Assembly (NCBI GenBank): GCA_009823505.1
Contig: VZQC01005595.1
Coordinates: 951,538 to 1,015,537 of the forward strand
Source of the DNA: Rhizomys pruinosus
Taxonomy: Eukaryota > Chordata > Mammalia > Rodentia > Spalacidae
Length of the DNA: 64,000 nucleotides
Direction of reading: 5' to 3'
Position numbers and translations under genes: made by a program. The notes beneath the pieces were generated by a model. That model was not told the origin of the DNA, did no database searches, and was given only the letters and a program-made list of their open reading frames with translations. Position 1 is the stretch's first letter. Each line of letters begins with the position of its first letter. Below, piece by piece: positions 46,101 to 58,411 of the stretch.

Positions 46101-46179
46101 AAGAAATGGCTGTGCTCTGGGCCACAATGTTTATCTGTTGGAAAATTTCCTAATAAAAAGAGGGAAGATCAAAAAAAAC

Positions 46180-46740
46180 AAAAAGTAGGTTTTCAACTTA
46201 TAACCATCCTGCCCCTGCTTCCTGAGTACTGGTATTATAAGCTTGCATCCCAGGCCGGGTCTTAGTTTTAAAAAATTATCATCAGTAACTCTATAAGTTT
46301 GGACACATTTAATAATTATTTAATTTTCAGATATAACATATTTTGGATTTCTTCAGTCTCTCTGTAACTTCACACAGCTTTCATAAGTATGACATAAAAG
46401 AGGGAAATTATAATAATTAGAGACTTGCACCCAAATTTAAATCTGGCATACATTTCAATTATAAATATATTTGAAGTTCTCTTTCTACTTCATCTATTTA
46501 ATTTTGTGAAAAATGTCTGTAATACTTAAATGATTCAGTGCTTTGTAATTTTTATATTTCTAATATAAAGGAATTATTTTTAATGTTAGTGTACCTTAAT
46601 ATATTTTATATCTAGTCATAAAATAGCAACTAAAAGACATAGTTTTCAATTGAAAAATATCTTTTATTGATATCAGGCTTAGAGAGAAATACAAAGGCAC
46701 AAAACATCATAATATAAACAAAAATATATTAAAAATTTCG
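46180..46740. other. Unassigned sequence
   Basis: AT-rich, with no gene and no named repeat. Confidence 0.35.
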
Positions 46741-46741
46741 G

Positions 46742-46896
46742 GCCAGGTAGATGGTTCAGTGGGTAGAACCTGCCAAACCTGATGACCTGAGTTCAATCCC
46801 AAGGCCCCATGTGGCAGAAGGAGACAGCTACCCCTGGAAATTTTAATCTGACCTTTAGATGTACACTGGTGTCACATGGCTTCACAGTCTCCACAT

Positions 46897-46934
<38 letters not shown>

Positions 46935-46960
46935 ACAATAAAGAAATATAATAATGAAAA
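46742..46960 (+). mobile_element. B2/B3-type SINE with (CA)n tail
   Basis: Plus-strand tRNA-derived SINE ('gatggttcagtgggtagaac', 'gatgacctgagttcaatccc') ending in a (CA)n run at 46899-46930. Confidence 0.75.
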
Positions 46961-47019
46961 ATTTTAAATAAATAAAAATTTACCCCCAAAACAACACCCA
47001 GATTATACCCAGAGATGCA

Positions 47020-47169
47020 TTTTTTTTGTCTTTTTGAAACAGGGTCTCCCTATAGCCCCAGCTGTCCTGGAACTCACTCTGTAGACCAGGCTGGCCTTGA
47101 ACTCACAAAGATCCGCCTGCCTCTGCCTCCAGAGTGCTAGGATTAAAGGCGTGAGCCACCACGCCTGGC
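47020..47169 (-). mobile_element. B1 SINE, full length
   Basis: Antisense B1 from its T-rich tail at the left to 'gagccaccacgcctggca' at the right, with only modest divergence. Confidence 0.93.
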
Positions 47170-47504
47170 AGGTATGAACATTTTGATTATGTTCAGTTGG
47201 TGACTATCACAGATAAAACTGCTGTGAAGTATCATGTATGGTAATTTCTCATTTCTCTGGCAGAGGAAATATGTTCTATTTAACATGACAAGGAAACAAC
47301 AGTTAGTTTTTAAATCACCGTTCTGTTTTCTAGAGTGGTTGTGCCTCTGCATTTTAGTGTATATGAAAGGATCATGTTCTTTGATCCTTTGAAATTTTTG
47401 CATCTTTTAAAGAAAGCAGTTGTTCCAATAGATATAGAAGTTTGTTATTATAATCCTAATTTTCATTTATTTAATGACTAGTGACATGGGAATATTGTAA
47501 AATA

Positions 47505-47722
47505 TTTTGTTTTCATTTTATGTGTATGAGTGTTTTGTCTGTGTGTATGTAAGTGTACCCTGTGTTGTACAGTGCCAAAGTAGGTCAGAAAAGGGTGTTG
47601 GATCTCATAGAACTGGAGTTACAGATGGTTGTTAACCACCATGTAGGTGCTAGGAATCAAACCCAGCTCCCTTTAAGGTCAGCCAGTGCTTGTAATAGCT
47701 GGGTCATCTCTCCCGCTCCTTA
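47505..47722 (-). mobile_element. B2/B3-type SINE, old
   Basis: Antisense copy: 'tagaactggagttacagatg', 'caccatgtaggtgctaggaa', and a decayed tRNA head 'gctgggtcatctctcccgct'. Confidence 0.75.
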
Positions 47723-47825
47723 TATACTTTTATGTATTGCACTTTGATTACATGTCTAAGATGTTTCATCAAATTCATAATCCCAAAGATTTTCTCTTAA
47801 CCCTATGCAGACTCGGTTTGTTGCA

Positions 47826-47839
47826 AGGATGACATTCTT
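47826..47839. repeat. L1 target-site duplication, left copy (14 bp)
   Basis: aggatgacattctt, repeated exactly at 54475-54488. A run of T (antisense A tail) follows immediately, as expected for the 3' end of a minus-strand L1 insertion. Confidence 0.8.
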
Positions 47840-48780
47840 TTTTTTTCCCCACTATGTTTTTACAGAAATAACTGAATAAAATGAGTTAAATACTTTTTTT
47901 CAACATAATGTTTATTACACTGAAAACAGAATGAGAATACCTAGAATAGCAAACATTTATAAAGATATAAATTTGTACAGCCACACAATTAAATATCCAG
48001 CCATTAAGTTATGTTTCTGAAAAAATATCATTTTAATAAGCACATACATTAAGAGAAAGATGCATAAATCTTATACTTGAAAATATTTAACTACTTATAG
48101 GAAAAGCATAGAAAATATGCCCTAATATTAATAGTCACATGTAACATTTTACTGCAGATTGAATATAATCCAGGTTATAATATATTACCAGTCCGATTTT
48201 TTTTCTTTTCTTAAGCACCATAACTTTTTTACTTTTAATTGCCACATATTTGTGGCACTAGTAAGTGATACTACATGATCTCAGAACCTGTGCACAGTGT
48301 GTAATGGGCAAATCAGATAAAAGCATTTTCATCTTAGCGATTAATCATTTTTCATGTGTTGGGAATTCTGTTCTCTTCTAGTCATTTTGAAATATATAAT
48401 GTACTACTTCACCCAATGTGTTAGAGAAGATCCAGTGTTCCTTTACTCTGTGTTTCGGTACCTTTGTTGAACTTTTTTAGCACCCCCAACCCCCAGCTTC
48501 CCAGCCTCTAGTGACCATTATTCCAGTCCATTCCTCTACAGGATTGACATTCATTTCTACAAATGAATGGGGGTATATGGTTTGTCCCTATGAATATGGC
48601 TTATTTCACATAGCACAATCTCCTCCATTTCCATCTGTGTGACTGCAAAGCAAGATTCCATTCTTTTTATGCTATCTAGTATTCTGTTGTATAAGCCGAT
48701 TACATTTTCTTTAGCTCTTCATCCACTGAATGACATCTGAGGGGTGCATCTTTGATCATCTATGATCAGCTGGGTTATTA
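47840..48780 (-). mobile_element. Probable 3'-transduced segment of the L1
   Basis: It lies inside the TSD but past the L1 3' UTR in minus-strand sense. It contains an old L1M-type 3' end (ORF2 C-terminus and 3' UTR, about 48330-48750) and then unassigned DNA. Near the end there is AATAAA (minus strand), then a short A tail at 47840-47846. I infer that transcription read through the L1 into flanking sequence. Confidence 0.5.
48330..48750 (-). mobile_element. Old mammalian L1 (L1M-type) 3' end
   Basis: Antisense of 'aagaatgga.tcttgc', 'tgaaataagcca' and 'agaggctgggaagctgggg', typical of ancient L1 ORF2 ends and 3' UTRs. Much older than the rodent L1 next to it. Confidence 0.6.
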
Positions 48781-48824
48781 TACAGCTTGTTGTTCAGCTT
48801 GCCTTTCATCTGAGGGATTTGGTG

Positions 48825-49337
48825 TTAGCATCCACAAATGAGGGAAATCATTCGCTGTCTTTCTGGGACTGAGTCACCTCACTCAGCATAATGGCTTCGA
48901 GCTCCATCCACTTACCTGCAAAGTTCATAATGCCATCCTTCTTTACCACTAAACAGTACTCCATTCTGTAGATGTACCACATTTTTGTCATCCACTCATC
49001 TGTTGAGGGACATATGGGTTGGTTCTAGCTCTTCGCTATTGTGAAGAGAGCTGCAGTAAACATTGATGTGCATATATCTTTGTGGTAGGATGAGTCTTTC
49101 GGGTATATACCCTGGAATGGTATGAATGGGTCAGATGGTAAACTCATTCTGAGTCTTTTAAGGGTTCACCACACTGCTTTCCATAGTGGTTGTACAAGTT
49201 TACATTCCCATCAGCAGTGGATGAGTGTTCCCCTTTCCCCACAACCCCTCCAGCATCTGTTGTCTTTTGTTTTCTTAATCTTAGCTAGCCTTACTGGAGT
49301 GAGATGATATCTAAGAGTGGTTTTAATTTGCATTTCC

Positions 49338-49382
<45 letters not shown>

Positions 49383-52300
49383 GGTCTTTTCGAGACAGGG
49401 TCTCCTTGTAACCCCAGCTGTCCCGGAATTCACTCTATAGGCTGTTCTTGAACTCACAAAGATCCGCCTGCCTCTGCCTCCAAAGTGCTAGGATTAAAGG
49501 CATTTCCTTAATTATTAATGATGATGAACATTTTTTAAGATGTTTCTTAGCCATCTTTAATTCCTCACTGGTGAACTCTGTTCAGCTCTTTACTCCATCT
49601 TTTGAGTAGGTCATTTGTCTTCTTACTTCTTTGTTTATTGAGTAGTTTATATATTCTTGACGTTAATGCTCTGTCAGATGTGTCACTAGTAAAGATTTCT
49701 TCCCACTCTGTGGGTTTTCTCTGCACCTCCTTGATTGTTTCTTTCGCTGTACAGAAGCTTTTGAGTTTTATTAGGTCCCACTTGTCAACTGGGGCTGTTG
49801 TCTGGTTTAGAAAATCTCCTCCTACATTTATATCTTGTAGTTTGTTGCCATTTTTTTCTTTTATCACCTTCAGGGTTTCAGGCTTCACATCAAGATCTTT
49901 GATCTACTTGGAGTTGATTTTTGTACAAGGTGAGAGGTAGGGGTTTAATTTTGTTCTTCTGCAAATGGTGAGGCAGTTTTGCCAACATCATTTGCTGAAG
50001 ATGCTATCTTTCCTCCATTGAGCTTTTTAGGCCCCTTTGTCAAATATGAGGTGGCTGAAGTTATATGAGCTCAAGTTGTATCTTCAATTTTGTTCCACTG
50101 GTCAATGGTTCTGTTTTGTTTTGTTTTGTTTTGCCAGTACCAGGCTGTCTTTATGACTATAGCCATGAAATATAGCTTGACGTCTGGTAATGTAATCCCC
50201 CCAGTATTGCACTTTTCACTCAGGATTGCTTTAGCTATTTGGGGTCTTTTGTTTTTCCACATGAATTTAAGAATTTTTTTTCTAAGTCTGTGAAAAAGCT
50301 CATGGGGATTTTGATTGGGATTGCATTGAATCTGTATATTAATTTGGGTAGAATGGACATTTTTACTATATCAATTTTTCTAATCCATGAGCATGGGAGG
50401 TCTTTCCATCTTTTGATGTCATTTTCAATCTCCTTCTTCAGGGTGTTAAATTTTTTGTTGCAGAGATCTTTGGTGTCTTTGGTTAGGTTTGTTCCTAGGT
50501 ATTTTTTTTTTTTTGAGGATACTGTGATTGGGAAAGTCTCCTTATATTCCTTCTCCAGTTGCTTATTGTTGGTGTAATGAAAGGTTACTGATTTTTCTAG
50601 GTTTATTTTGTATCCTACCAATTTACTGAAACTTTTGATTGTTTCTAAGAATTTTCTGGTGGAGATTTTAGGATCCCTTAGGTGAACTATCATACCATCT
50701 GCAAAAAGGGATAGTTTTACTTCCTCTTTTCCAATTAGTACTCCTTTAATTTCACTTTCTTGCCTTATTGCCCTAGCAAGCATTTCAAGCACTATATGGA
50801 AGAGGAGTGGCCATAGCGGGCAGCCTTGCCATGTTTCTGACTTTAAGGAGAATGCTTCTAACTTTCCTCCATTTAGGATGATGTTGGCTGTGGGTTTCTT
50901 GTATATGGCTTTGATTACATTGAGGAATGATCCCTCCAGTCCAATTCCCTCTAAGACTTTATGCATGAAGGGATGCTGGATTTTGTCAAAAGCTTTTTTT
51001 TTTGCATCAATTGAGATGATTGTATGGTTTTTATCTTTAAGTCCATTTATGTGTTTTATGATATTTATTTATTTACATATGTTGAACCATCCCTGCATCT
51101 CTGGTATGAATCCAACCTGGTCATGTTGGATGATCTTTTTGATGTGGATCTGTATCTATTTGCAAGTATTTTGCTGAGAAATTTTGCATCTGTGTTCATC
51201 AACGATATGGGTCTATAGTTTTCTTTCTTGTTTGTGTCTTTGCCTGGTTTTGGTATTAGGTTGATACTGGCTTCATAGAAGGAATTTGGGATATTTCCTT
51301 CTGTCTGTATCCTTCTGAAAAGTTTGAGTAGTAATGGTTGTAAGACCTCTTTAAATGTTTTATGGAATTCTGCTGTGAAACCATCTGGGCCTGGACTTTT
51401 TTTAGTTGGGACGCTTTTTTTACATCTTCAATTTCCTCAAGTGTTATGGGTCTGTTTAAGCTGTCAGTCTCTTCTTGGTTAAGCTTTGGAGAATCCGAGA
51501 ATTTCAGATATTCATCCATTTCTCTTAGGTTTTCAAATTTAATAGAGTATAGGTTTTTGAAGTATTCTTGTATGATTGTCTGGATCTTTTCTTTATCTGT
51601 TGTGATGTTTCCCCTTTCATCATAAATGCTATTGATTTGGAGTTTCTCCTTCTTTCTTTTGTTTAACTGGGCTAGAGATCTGCTATTTTGTTTATCTCTT
51701 CAAAGAACCAGCTTTTGGATTCATTGATTTTTTTTGTATTGTTTTCTTTGTTTCTATTTCATTGATTTTTGCTCTGATTTTTGTTATTTCTTCCTGTCTC
51801 TTGGGTTTAGGATTCATTTGTTGTTGTATTTCAAGTGTTTTTAGCTGCAGTGTTAGATCATTTAATTGTTCCTTTTCTGTTTTTTTCTTAATGTTGGCAC
51901 TTAGGGCTGTAAATTTCCCTCTTAGGACTGACTTTCATGTATCCCACAGGTTTTGTTGTGTTGTATTGTCATTTTCATTTAGTTCCAGGAATGCTTTTAC
52001 TTCATTCTTTATTTCTTCTCTGACCCACTCATTGTTCAGTATTGTGTTCTTTAGTCTCTATGTGTTCTTATAGTTGTAGGGCTTACCCTGGTGTTAGTAT
52101 TTAGCTTTATTGCACTGTGATCTGATAGAATGCATGGAAGAATTTCAATCCTTTTATATTTGTAGAGGTTTTGTTTGTGTCCCAGTATGTGGTCAATTTT
52201 GGAGAATGTTCCATGGGGTGCCGAGTAGAAAGTATATTCTCTGGTGTTTGGATGGAATATTCTGTAAATATCTGTGAGGTCCATTTGGTGTATTGTGTTG

Positions 52301-52824
52301 TTCAGTTCTGATGTCTCTCTCTTCATTATTTGTTCAGTTGACGTATCCAGGTGGCTCAGTGGGGTATTGAAATCCCCAAGTATTAGCATACTGGGATTAA
52401 TCTATGTCTTAAGGTCCTGAAGGATTGTGTTTATAAAGTTCGGTGCACTAGAGTTTGGTACATAAATATTTAAAATTGTGAGATTGTCTTGGTTAATTGT
52501 TCCAGTAATAAGGATATAATGGCCCTCATTGTCTTTTCTGATTAATTTTACTCTGAGGTGTATTTTGGCTGATATTAGAATAGCCACTCCTGCTTGCTTT
52601 TTGGTACCATTTTCTTGGAATATTTTTTTCCATCCTTTCACTCTAAGGTGCTGTCTGTCCTTGAGGGAGAGATGGGTTTCTTGGAGGCAGCCTATAGATG
52701 GATTCTGTTTCCTGATCCATTCTCCCAGTCTATGCTTTTTGATTGATGAGTTTAGACCATTAATGTTTAAGGTTATTATTGAGAGATGTATGTTGTTTCC
52801 TTTCAACTTATTTTTTGTCTGCAT
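48825..52824 (-). pseudogene. L1 ORF2 (endonuclease-reverse transcriptase), broken
   Basis: Minus-strand ORF2 from the ATG at 52824 to the stop at 48825, in about six frames. Endonuclease motifs are readable: LNINGLN and QETHL (frame 52402-52824), then GDFNTPLSHLD, LGHK and SDHSAIKL (frame 52051-52389). The reverse transcriptase lies in 50235-50966. Its active site reads [11 protein letters not shown], where the second Asp of FADD is Gly, so it is catalytically dead even without the frameshifts. A B1 sits at 49340-49499. Confidence 0.92.
49340..49499 (-). mobile_element. B1 SINE with (ATT)n tail, inside L1 ORF2
   Basis: Antisense B1 ('tcgagacagggtctccttgt' to 'aggattaaag') preceded by a 40-bp (ATT)n at 49340-49381, which replaces the usual poly-A tail. 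A 10-bp TSD (gcatttcctt) lies at 49330-49339 and 49500-49509. Confidence 0.92.
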
Positions 52825-52851
52825 TCTTGGTCTATGTATTTATTTACTCTG

Positions 52852-53448
52852 TTATGCTTTTGTTAATTTTTCTCTTGGGTTGCTTAAGGATAGTTGCTCC
52901 TTTCCTCTGTTCTTTGAATTGCTTTGAGTATTTTCTGAAGTGTTGGGTTTTTTTGACATGTGTTCTTTCATTTTGTTTTTGTCCCGAAAGATTTTTCTTT
53001 CTCCTTCAACTATGATTGACATTTTTGCTGGGTATAATAATCTCAGTTGGCATCTAAAGTCATTTAGTATTGGAAATACTTTGATCCATGTTCTTCTGGC
53101 TTTCATGGTTGCACTGAGAAGTCAGGTGTGATTCTGATGGGTTTCCCCTTGTACATAACTTGTTTTTTCTCTTGTGGCTTTCAGTATTTTGTCCTTGTTT
53201 TGAGCATCTCGTGTTTTAACTATGATGTGACATGGGGAATTTCTTTTCTGGTCTTGTCTGTTTAGTGTTCTATGTGCTTCTTGTATTTCTATGGGTTTGT
53301 CTTTTTTCAGTTTGGGGAAGTTTTCTTCTATTATTCTGTTGAAGAACTGGTCAATACCATTCTCTTGGGATTCTTCTCTTTCCTCTATCCCTGTGATGCA
53401 GAGGTTTGGTCTTTTCATGGTGTACTACATTTCCTGGTTGTTCAACTC

Positions 53449-53484
<36 letters not shown>

Positions 53485-54102
53485 AATTTTTTGTAATCTT
53501 TACTTGAGGTTTCTAGCTGCTGTGTGTTATCCTGTAGGTCGATATTCTTTTTTCTGCTATTGCCCTTCTCTTGTAAGGCTTTTTCCAATCCATTTCTGCT
53601 GATTGGATGAATGTTCAATTTCCTTTTTTGTTTCATCCTGTGATATCTTCAGTATTTCCGCTTCCTTTTTGAGCTTTTCATTCTTTTCTTGTAGCTCCTT
53701 GCTTTGCTAGTCAGTTTCTTTTTTCCTTTCAACCTGAGGTCTTTTCAATGTTTCCACATCCTTCTGGAGTTTGTCATTCTCTCCCTCTAGTTCTTTTCAG
53801 AGTTTGTATTTCTCTTCCTCTAGTTCTTTTCTGAGTTTAATCAATCTCTCCTTTTAGTTCTTTCCGGAGTTTATCATTCTTTCCTTCTAGTTCCTTCATG
53901 AGTTTTTCATTCTCTCCCTTTAGTTCTCTGATTTGTTCTTTATTGTCTTTGAATATGTCTACAATTGTTCTTCTGAGGTCAGTATCTTAGTTCCCTTCAA
54001 AGAGATCTCATTGCTGCGATCTTCTACAGGAGTGGTTGGGTTCGGTGGGGATTTATTTTGAGCTTTTCCCATATTGTTGCTTTTCCGTTGTGTTTTTGGC
54101 AT
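52852..54102 (-). pseudogene. L1 ORF1 (RNA-binding protein), broken
   Basis: Minus-strand ORF1 starts at the ATG at 54102 (MPKTQRKSNN...). A long coiled-coil region follows at about 53640-53940, with 33-bp (11-residue) repeats. Then comes the RRM-like block with KRPNLCITGIEE (53122-53418) and the C-terminal block with LYPAKMS (52852-53106). A (CA)n run at 53451-53482 and several frameshifts disrupt it. ORF1p normally forms a trimer through the coiled coil and binds L1 RNA. Confidence 0.9.
53770..53935 (-). repeat. 33-bp tandem repeats in ORF1 coiled coil, five copies
   Basis: Units start at 53770, 53803, 53836, 53870 and 53903. On the minus strand they read L-R-K-E-L-E-G-E-N-D-K-like, eleven residues each. 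One unit has 34 bp (a frameshift) and one has an in-frame stop. Confidence 0.85.
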
Positions 54103-54110
54103 GTATATTT

Positions 54111-54143
<33 letters not shown>

Positions 54144-54474
54144 TTCCCCCTTTGCTTATTTGTTTGCCTTCTGTTGTTAATCTCAAATGTTGCTATGGGG
54201 TATTTGTTGGTTACTCAGTTTGCTTCCTGTTGGTTTCTTCCTCAGTTTTGGCTATGCAGCCACCAATCACTGACACTGCTGTATCCTACCAACAGCTTTT
54301 TTCCCTCACCGGTCCCCACCTGAGTGGTTGGACACAGATAGTCTGCGTCGCTGACTGACCTTCTATCCATGAACGCAGTTCCTCTCTATGGTCTTAGCAT
54401 TGGATGGCACCTACCTATGTGGGCTGCCAGCTGGCCACCTGCACAGCACAGATGGGCCTTGGCAGCTGGGCACC
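54103..54474 (-). mobile_element. L1 5' UTR
   Basis: A (GTT)n at 54111-54141 lies just upstream of the ORF1 ATG, followed by GC-richer sequence up to the TSD. No tandem monomers of the mouse A/T/G type are present. Confidence 0.7.
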
Positions 54475-54488
54475 AGGATGACATTCTT
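54475..54488. repeat. L1 target-site duplication, right copy (14 bp)
   Basis: Exact repeat of 47826-47839, directly at the 5' end of the minus-strand L1. Confidence 0.8.
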
Positions 54489-54533
54489 GTACCAATGTCA
54501 GTGACAACATTCCATGGGATGGGGTCCTGAACT

Positions 54534-54561
54534 CTGTGTGTGTGTGTGTATGTGTGTGTGT

Positions 54562-54604
<43 letters not shown>
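54534..54604 (+). repeat. (TG)n microsatellite
   Basis: About 70 bp of TG units with two single-base interruptions. Confidence 0.97.
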
Positions 54605-54605
<1 letters not shown>

Positions 54606-57157
54606 ATAGTTTTGAGCATTAGACACAGGGCCACCTGGATGTTTCATTCCTACCTCCAAAATTATTATATTTTGTAGAGATAATCAATTCTAAGAAACAT
54701 TGTTGAAACTTTCCCTCTTTGATTTGCTTTTGTGTAATGTTGAAAAATTAGCCATTCTGTGTGGAGCTATTTTTTCCTATCTTCTGTTAAATTTCTCTGT
54801 ATTTTTGTACTTTTATCAAAATTAAGTATTGATCACTGTGTCTATATACAATGTTTGTACTAATTTATACTGAAACTTATTAGATTAATTCCTATAATTG
54901 AATTAATTCTCTTGTGTAAAACTTGCAACTTTGGTATATTAATCAGGATAATATGTATTTAAATGGACCATGAGAGATGGTTCAAAGATTCTAGTAAAGA
55001 AGTTCAGCTACTTCTAACCCTCGACTGAGGACTGATCCTCCTCTACTGGGAAGGTCATCCTCCTCTATTGAGTGCACAGTTTCATCTGGAGAGACTCACT
55101 TGGACAGATGGACAGGTAAGAGAGGAAAGGACATCTACCTATTCATCCAAATCAGCTAAATCGACCCTGATAATTAATGAGGGGACAGATGTTGCAGTTA
55201 AAATGTCCTCACATCGAAGATGCCTCCATAATAGAGAATCTATGTAACCCATGTCTCATAATACTTACACACGTGTATACTAACATTTTGGGGATTAGAT
55301 CATTTTATATTTAGCAATATATTCAGAAATAAAGTTTAATATATTTTTGTATTGATTGTTGAAGTAAGTAATATTAATGGTCATATGTTATACACACTGT
55401 TAAGTGGTACCATCAGAACAAGGGGATAGCATAACTGTTTGAAAATATAGTTAATAAGAGAGAAAAATTCTAATAAATTGGAAACACTGAAATTTTAAGA
55501 AAATGTTCAAGGTCCAAAGTGCTTATAATGGTGTGAATTATCAATAAAAATGAAAAAGAATCTAGGCTACATTGGTCTTATTCATTGGTTAAATTAAGTA
55601 TAAATCAAACTATCATAGATATTTTACTGGAAAAAAATCTCCAGCTAAAGGAAATGCAGTAACTCGCAAAGTAAAATTTTGCTATTAGATAATGTATTTA
55701 TATCAAGGTATTTCTTATAATGGAACAAAGCAATTGCCACTTTATAACTTCTATCAAATTTTATTCTTCCATAAGCAACTATCTGCATTATGTATTGTTA
55801 TAGCTCACATATCAGTCCTTATTGGCAAGAAAATTACAGTAAATCACCTTTTTTCTGCATTCACATTTTATGGAAGTTAAAATGCTCACTGAGCAAATTA
55901 ACAATATAAAGACCTGTATGCCAAGGAAATTATGAATCTCTACTTTTGTCTGGAATTGAAAGCATAAATATTCTTTGGCAAAGGAAACATAGATGATACA
56001 TCTCAGGCAGAAGAGTAAGTACTTCAGGATCAAGCAATCAGGTCTCAATCTTATGCACCCTCTCTTTTATTTAAAAAAGGAATTAACTGCTATCATTAAG
56101 AAAATTAATTAAAAAACTATATGACTATATGCAATATTTCAAATAATTATATTATAAATAAAATATAACTGCTTTAAAGGTACTTTTAACACTGTTGAGT
56201 AACTCAAAATGATGGTGATAAGTTTGCATCCAATCAGATAGCAACATTCATAAATGTAACAATATTATTGTGAAAAGTATTCAAGACATGTTTGGTCCTA
56301 TTTTAAATTTGAGAATGTTTGGACTGGGCAAGCTAAATTTTGAAGAAGTGAAGTTCAAGGTCATAAAAATAGAACACTAGTTTATTCAAAAGGATGAAAA
56401 TTTAGGCTGAAGTGCAAACTGGGATAAAGAAATAGGAATTTCTATAGGAAACATTGGGCATTAGGAAAGGTCACTTGATGATTTTGCCCCCATTTTGAGT
56501 GGTGTGCTGAAATAGGAACAACTTGATATTTTGTTGAAATGTTTGTAGAGAAATTGGAAGGAATAAGTGATGGCTGAGGACACATATACTTTGAAACAAA
56601 AAGTTAATTCAAATCTATATTTTCTCCTCTACTCCAAGAATATTGTATAGTTTATGGAAAAATGTGAAAAAATACTATTTAATTTTTTTCAATATCAATG
56701 CATTTCAGAGATTTGCAAGCTGCAGAAAGTCTACTAACCTCACTAAGGGACTTTTCACTGAGACATTGGCAATCCCTCTAAATTTTATGAGAAATATACT
56801 CTAAACCGTGTTTCCAGTAGGCTTAATGTTTACTTTTAAATTACCTGGTCTAAGAAAAGATTTTCTCTTCACATTAATTTGTGTGTAAAATTTGGCATTT
56901 CTGTGGTAATATTTATTCCATATTGCTATGATCTGAATGTTTGGGACCCCAAAAATTTCAATATAAAAATATTAACCCACATTGTGATGTTATTTTTGAA
57001 AATTTCACAGAAATCTCTGGAACAAAATGCAATCTCTCACTGTCTCTTTCTTTTTATCTCTCTGTATTGCTTTTGCTGTCACTGTCATTCCATCCCCCAT
57101 TCCTCCCTCTCTCCTTCTCATCCCTCTAGCTTTTTCCCCCAAGCACAATTTGAGCAT
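54605..57157. other. Unassigned sequence
   Basis: About 2.5 kb without any repeat or exon I can name. Frames here are under 100 codons and AT-driven. A pyrimidine-rich tract lies at about 57035-57135. Confidence 0.4.
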
Positions 57158-57172
57158 AAAATCTAAGGCTGG

Positions 57173-57407
57173 GGCTGGAGAGATGGCCTAGCAGTTAAGA
57201 GCACAGACTGCTCTTGCAGAGGACCTGGGTTCGATCCCCAGCACCCACGTGGGAGCTGAGAACCATCTTTAACTCCAGTTCCTGGGGAATCTGACACCCT
57301 CTTCTCACCTCTGCGGCATTGCACGATACGGGTGCACAAAACTGCATGCAGACAGTACATTCATACACATACGAAAATAAATAAATAAATAAATATATAT
57401 ATATTTT
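57173..57407 (+). mobile_element. B2 SINE, without the 17-bp duplication
   Basis: Plus-strand B2 with 'ggagagatggcctagcag', B box 'gggttcgatcccc', and tail (AAAT)n and (TA)n. A near-perfect TSD (aaatctaaggctgg / aaatctaaagctgg) flanks it at 57159-57172 and 57408-57421. Confidence 0.93.
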
Positions 57408-57619
57408 AAATCTAAAGCTGGTTCTCTGTGTTAACTGTTGTTCCTTCCACATGATATATGGGCATTTTATTCTGTATTAGGCTTGCCAGAATATTAAATT
57501 AGTTAATTTGGCTGGTTGTGATATTTTTGTTATAACAGTTCTTGTAGATTAAGATGCAAATATTAAATATACTTATGTTCCAAAATAATTTTAGTTTTTT
57601 AATTTAGTTTATTTTCAAA

Positions 57620-57890
57620 GCCAATTTTTATTGAAACTTTGTGCATTTCATACAAAATTTCAAATCAAATCCAGACCCATGTCCCCCTCCCTGGCCCCCC
57701 ATCCCACCAGAGCTCATGCATTCTGCCAAACATGATTTTCATCTTTTTCTCAATCTCTCTCAAAATTCTCAATGGAGATTACTGTTTCAAGGAGAAGTTC
57801 CCCGCTTCAATCATTTCTTTTGACAGTCTTTTTGTTGTTGTTGTTGTTGTTGTTGTTGTTAGTCCATCCAATATGCAACACCCCAAAATA
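57620..57890 (-). mobile_element. L1 3' UTR fragment
   Basis: Antisense of the L1 3' UTR at 39550-39800: 'gcatttcatacaaaatttc', C-rich tract, 'agctcatgcattctgccaaa', 'aaaattctcaatg', then (GTT)n at 57832-57860 in place of (AAC)n. Confidence 0.85.
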
Positions 57891-58389
57891 TGCATATATG
57901 CATGCCACATATATCATAGGTTTTAGCATTTTCAGCTTATGATTAATTTCTTTATTAGGCTGAAATATGTCATGTTCGAGGGCTCCTTCTTGTCAACTCC
58001 AAACCACCATCATTTCTGCCCTTGTGCTCCACACTGGTCACCGAATGAGGTCCAGTAAGCACCCATGGTCACCAAATGAGGTCCAGTAAGCACCATGTCG
58101 TGTCTTGATTTTCCTATACTGATCTCCATGATACAGCCTGGGTAGTCCAACAATGGCAGTCTATACTCTGAAGAGGCTGAAACCCCAGTAGTAGCTCAAT
58201 ACACAAGTTGGATGTCTTAGCAGTTCCTATCTGGCACTGTAGGTTTGGAGGATTCTTGGAGAGACATGAGTCTTCAGTACATATTAGAAGGTTGAAAAGC
58301 TCTGTCTCATGTTTTTAAAGGATGGGAAATGCAGTGGCAGCCACAGGGTAGCTGCACTTGCCAGTAAGATAGGCAAAACAACTGTGCTC
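57891..58389. repeat. Unclassified repetitive-looking sequence with a 31-bp duplication
   Basis: A unit starting tggtcacc.aatgaggtccag occurs at 58035-58065 and again at 58066-58095. The rest may be an old LTR but I cannot assign it. A 22-nt poly-T (58390-58411) follows. Confidence 0.3.
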
Positions 58390-58411
58390 TTTTTTTTTTT
58401 TTTTTTTTTTT

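Noticed and set aside
50235..50966. Functional L1 reverse transcriptase (243 codons)
   Set aside because: Only part of ORF2, with frameshifts on both sides and FADG in place of FADD in the active site.
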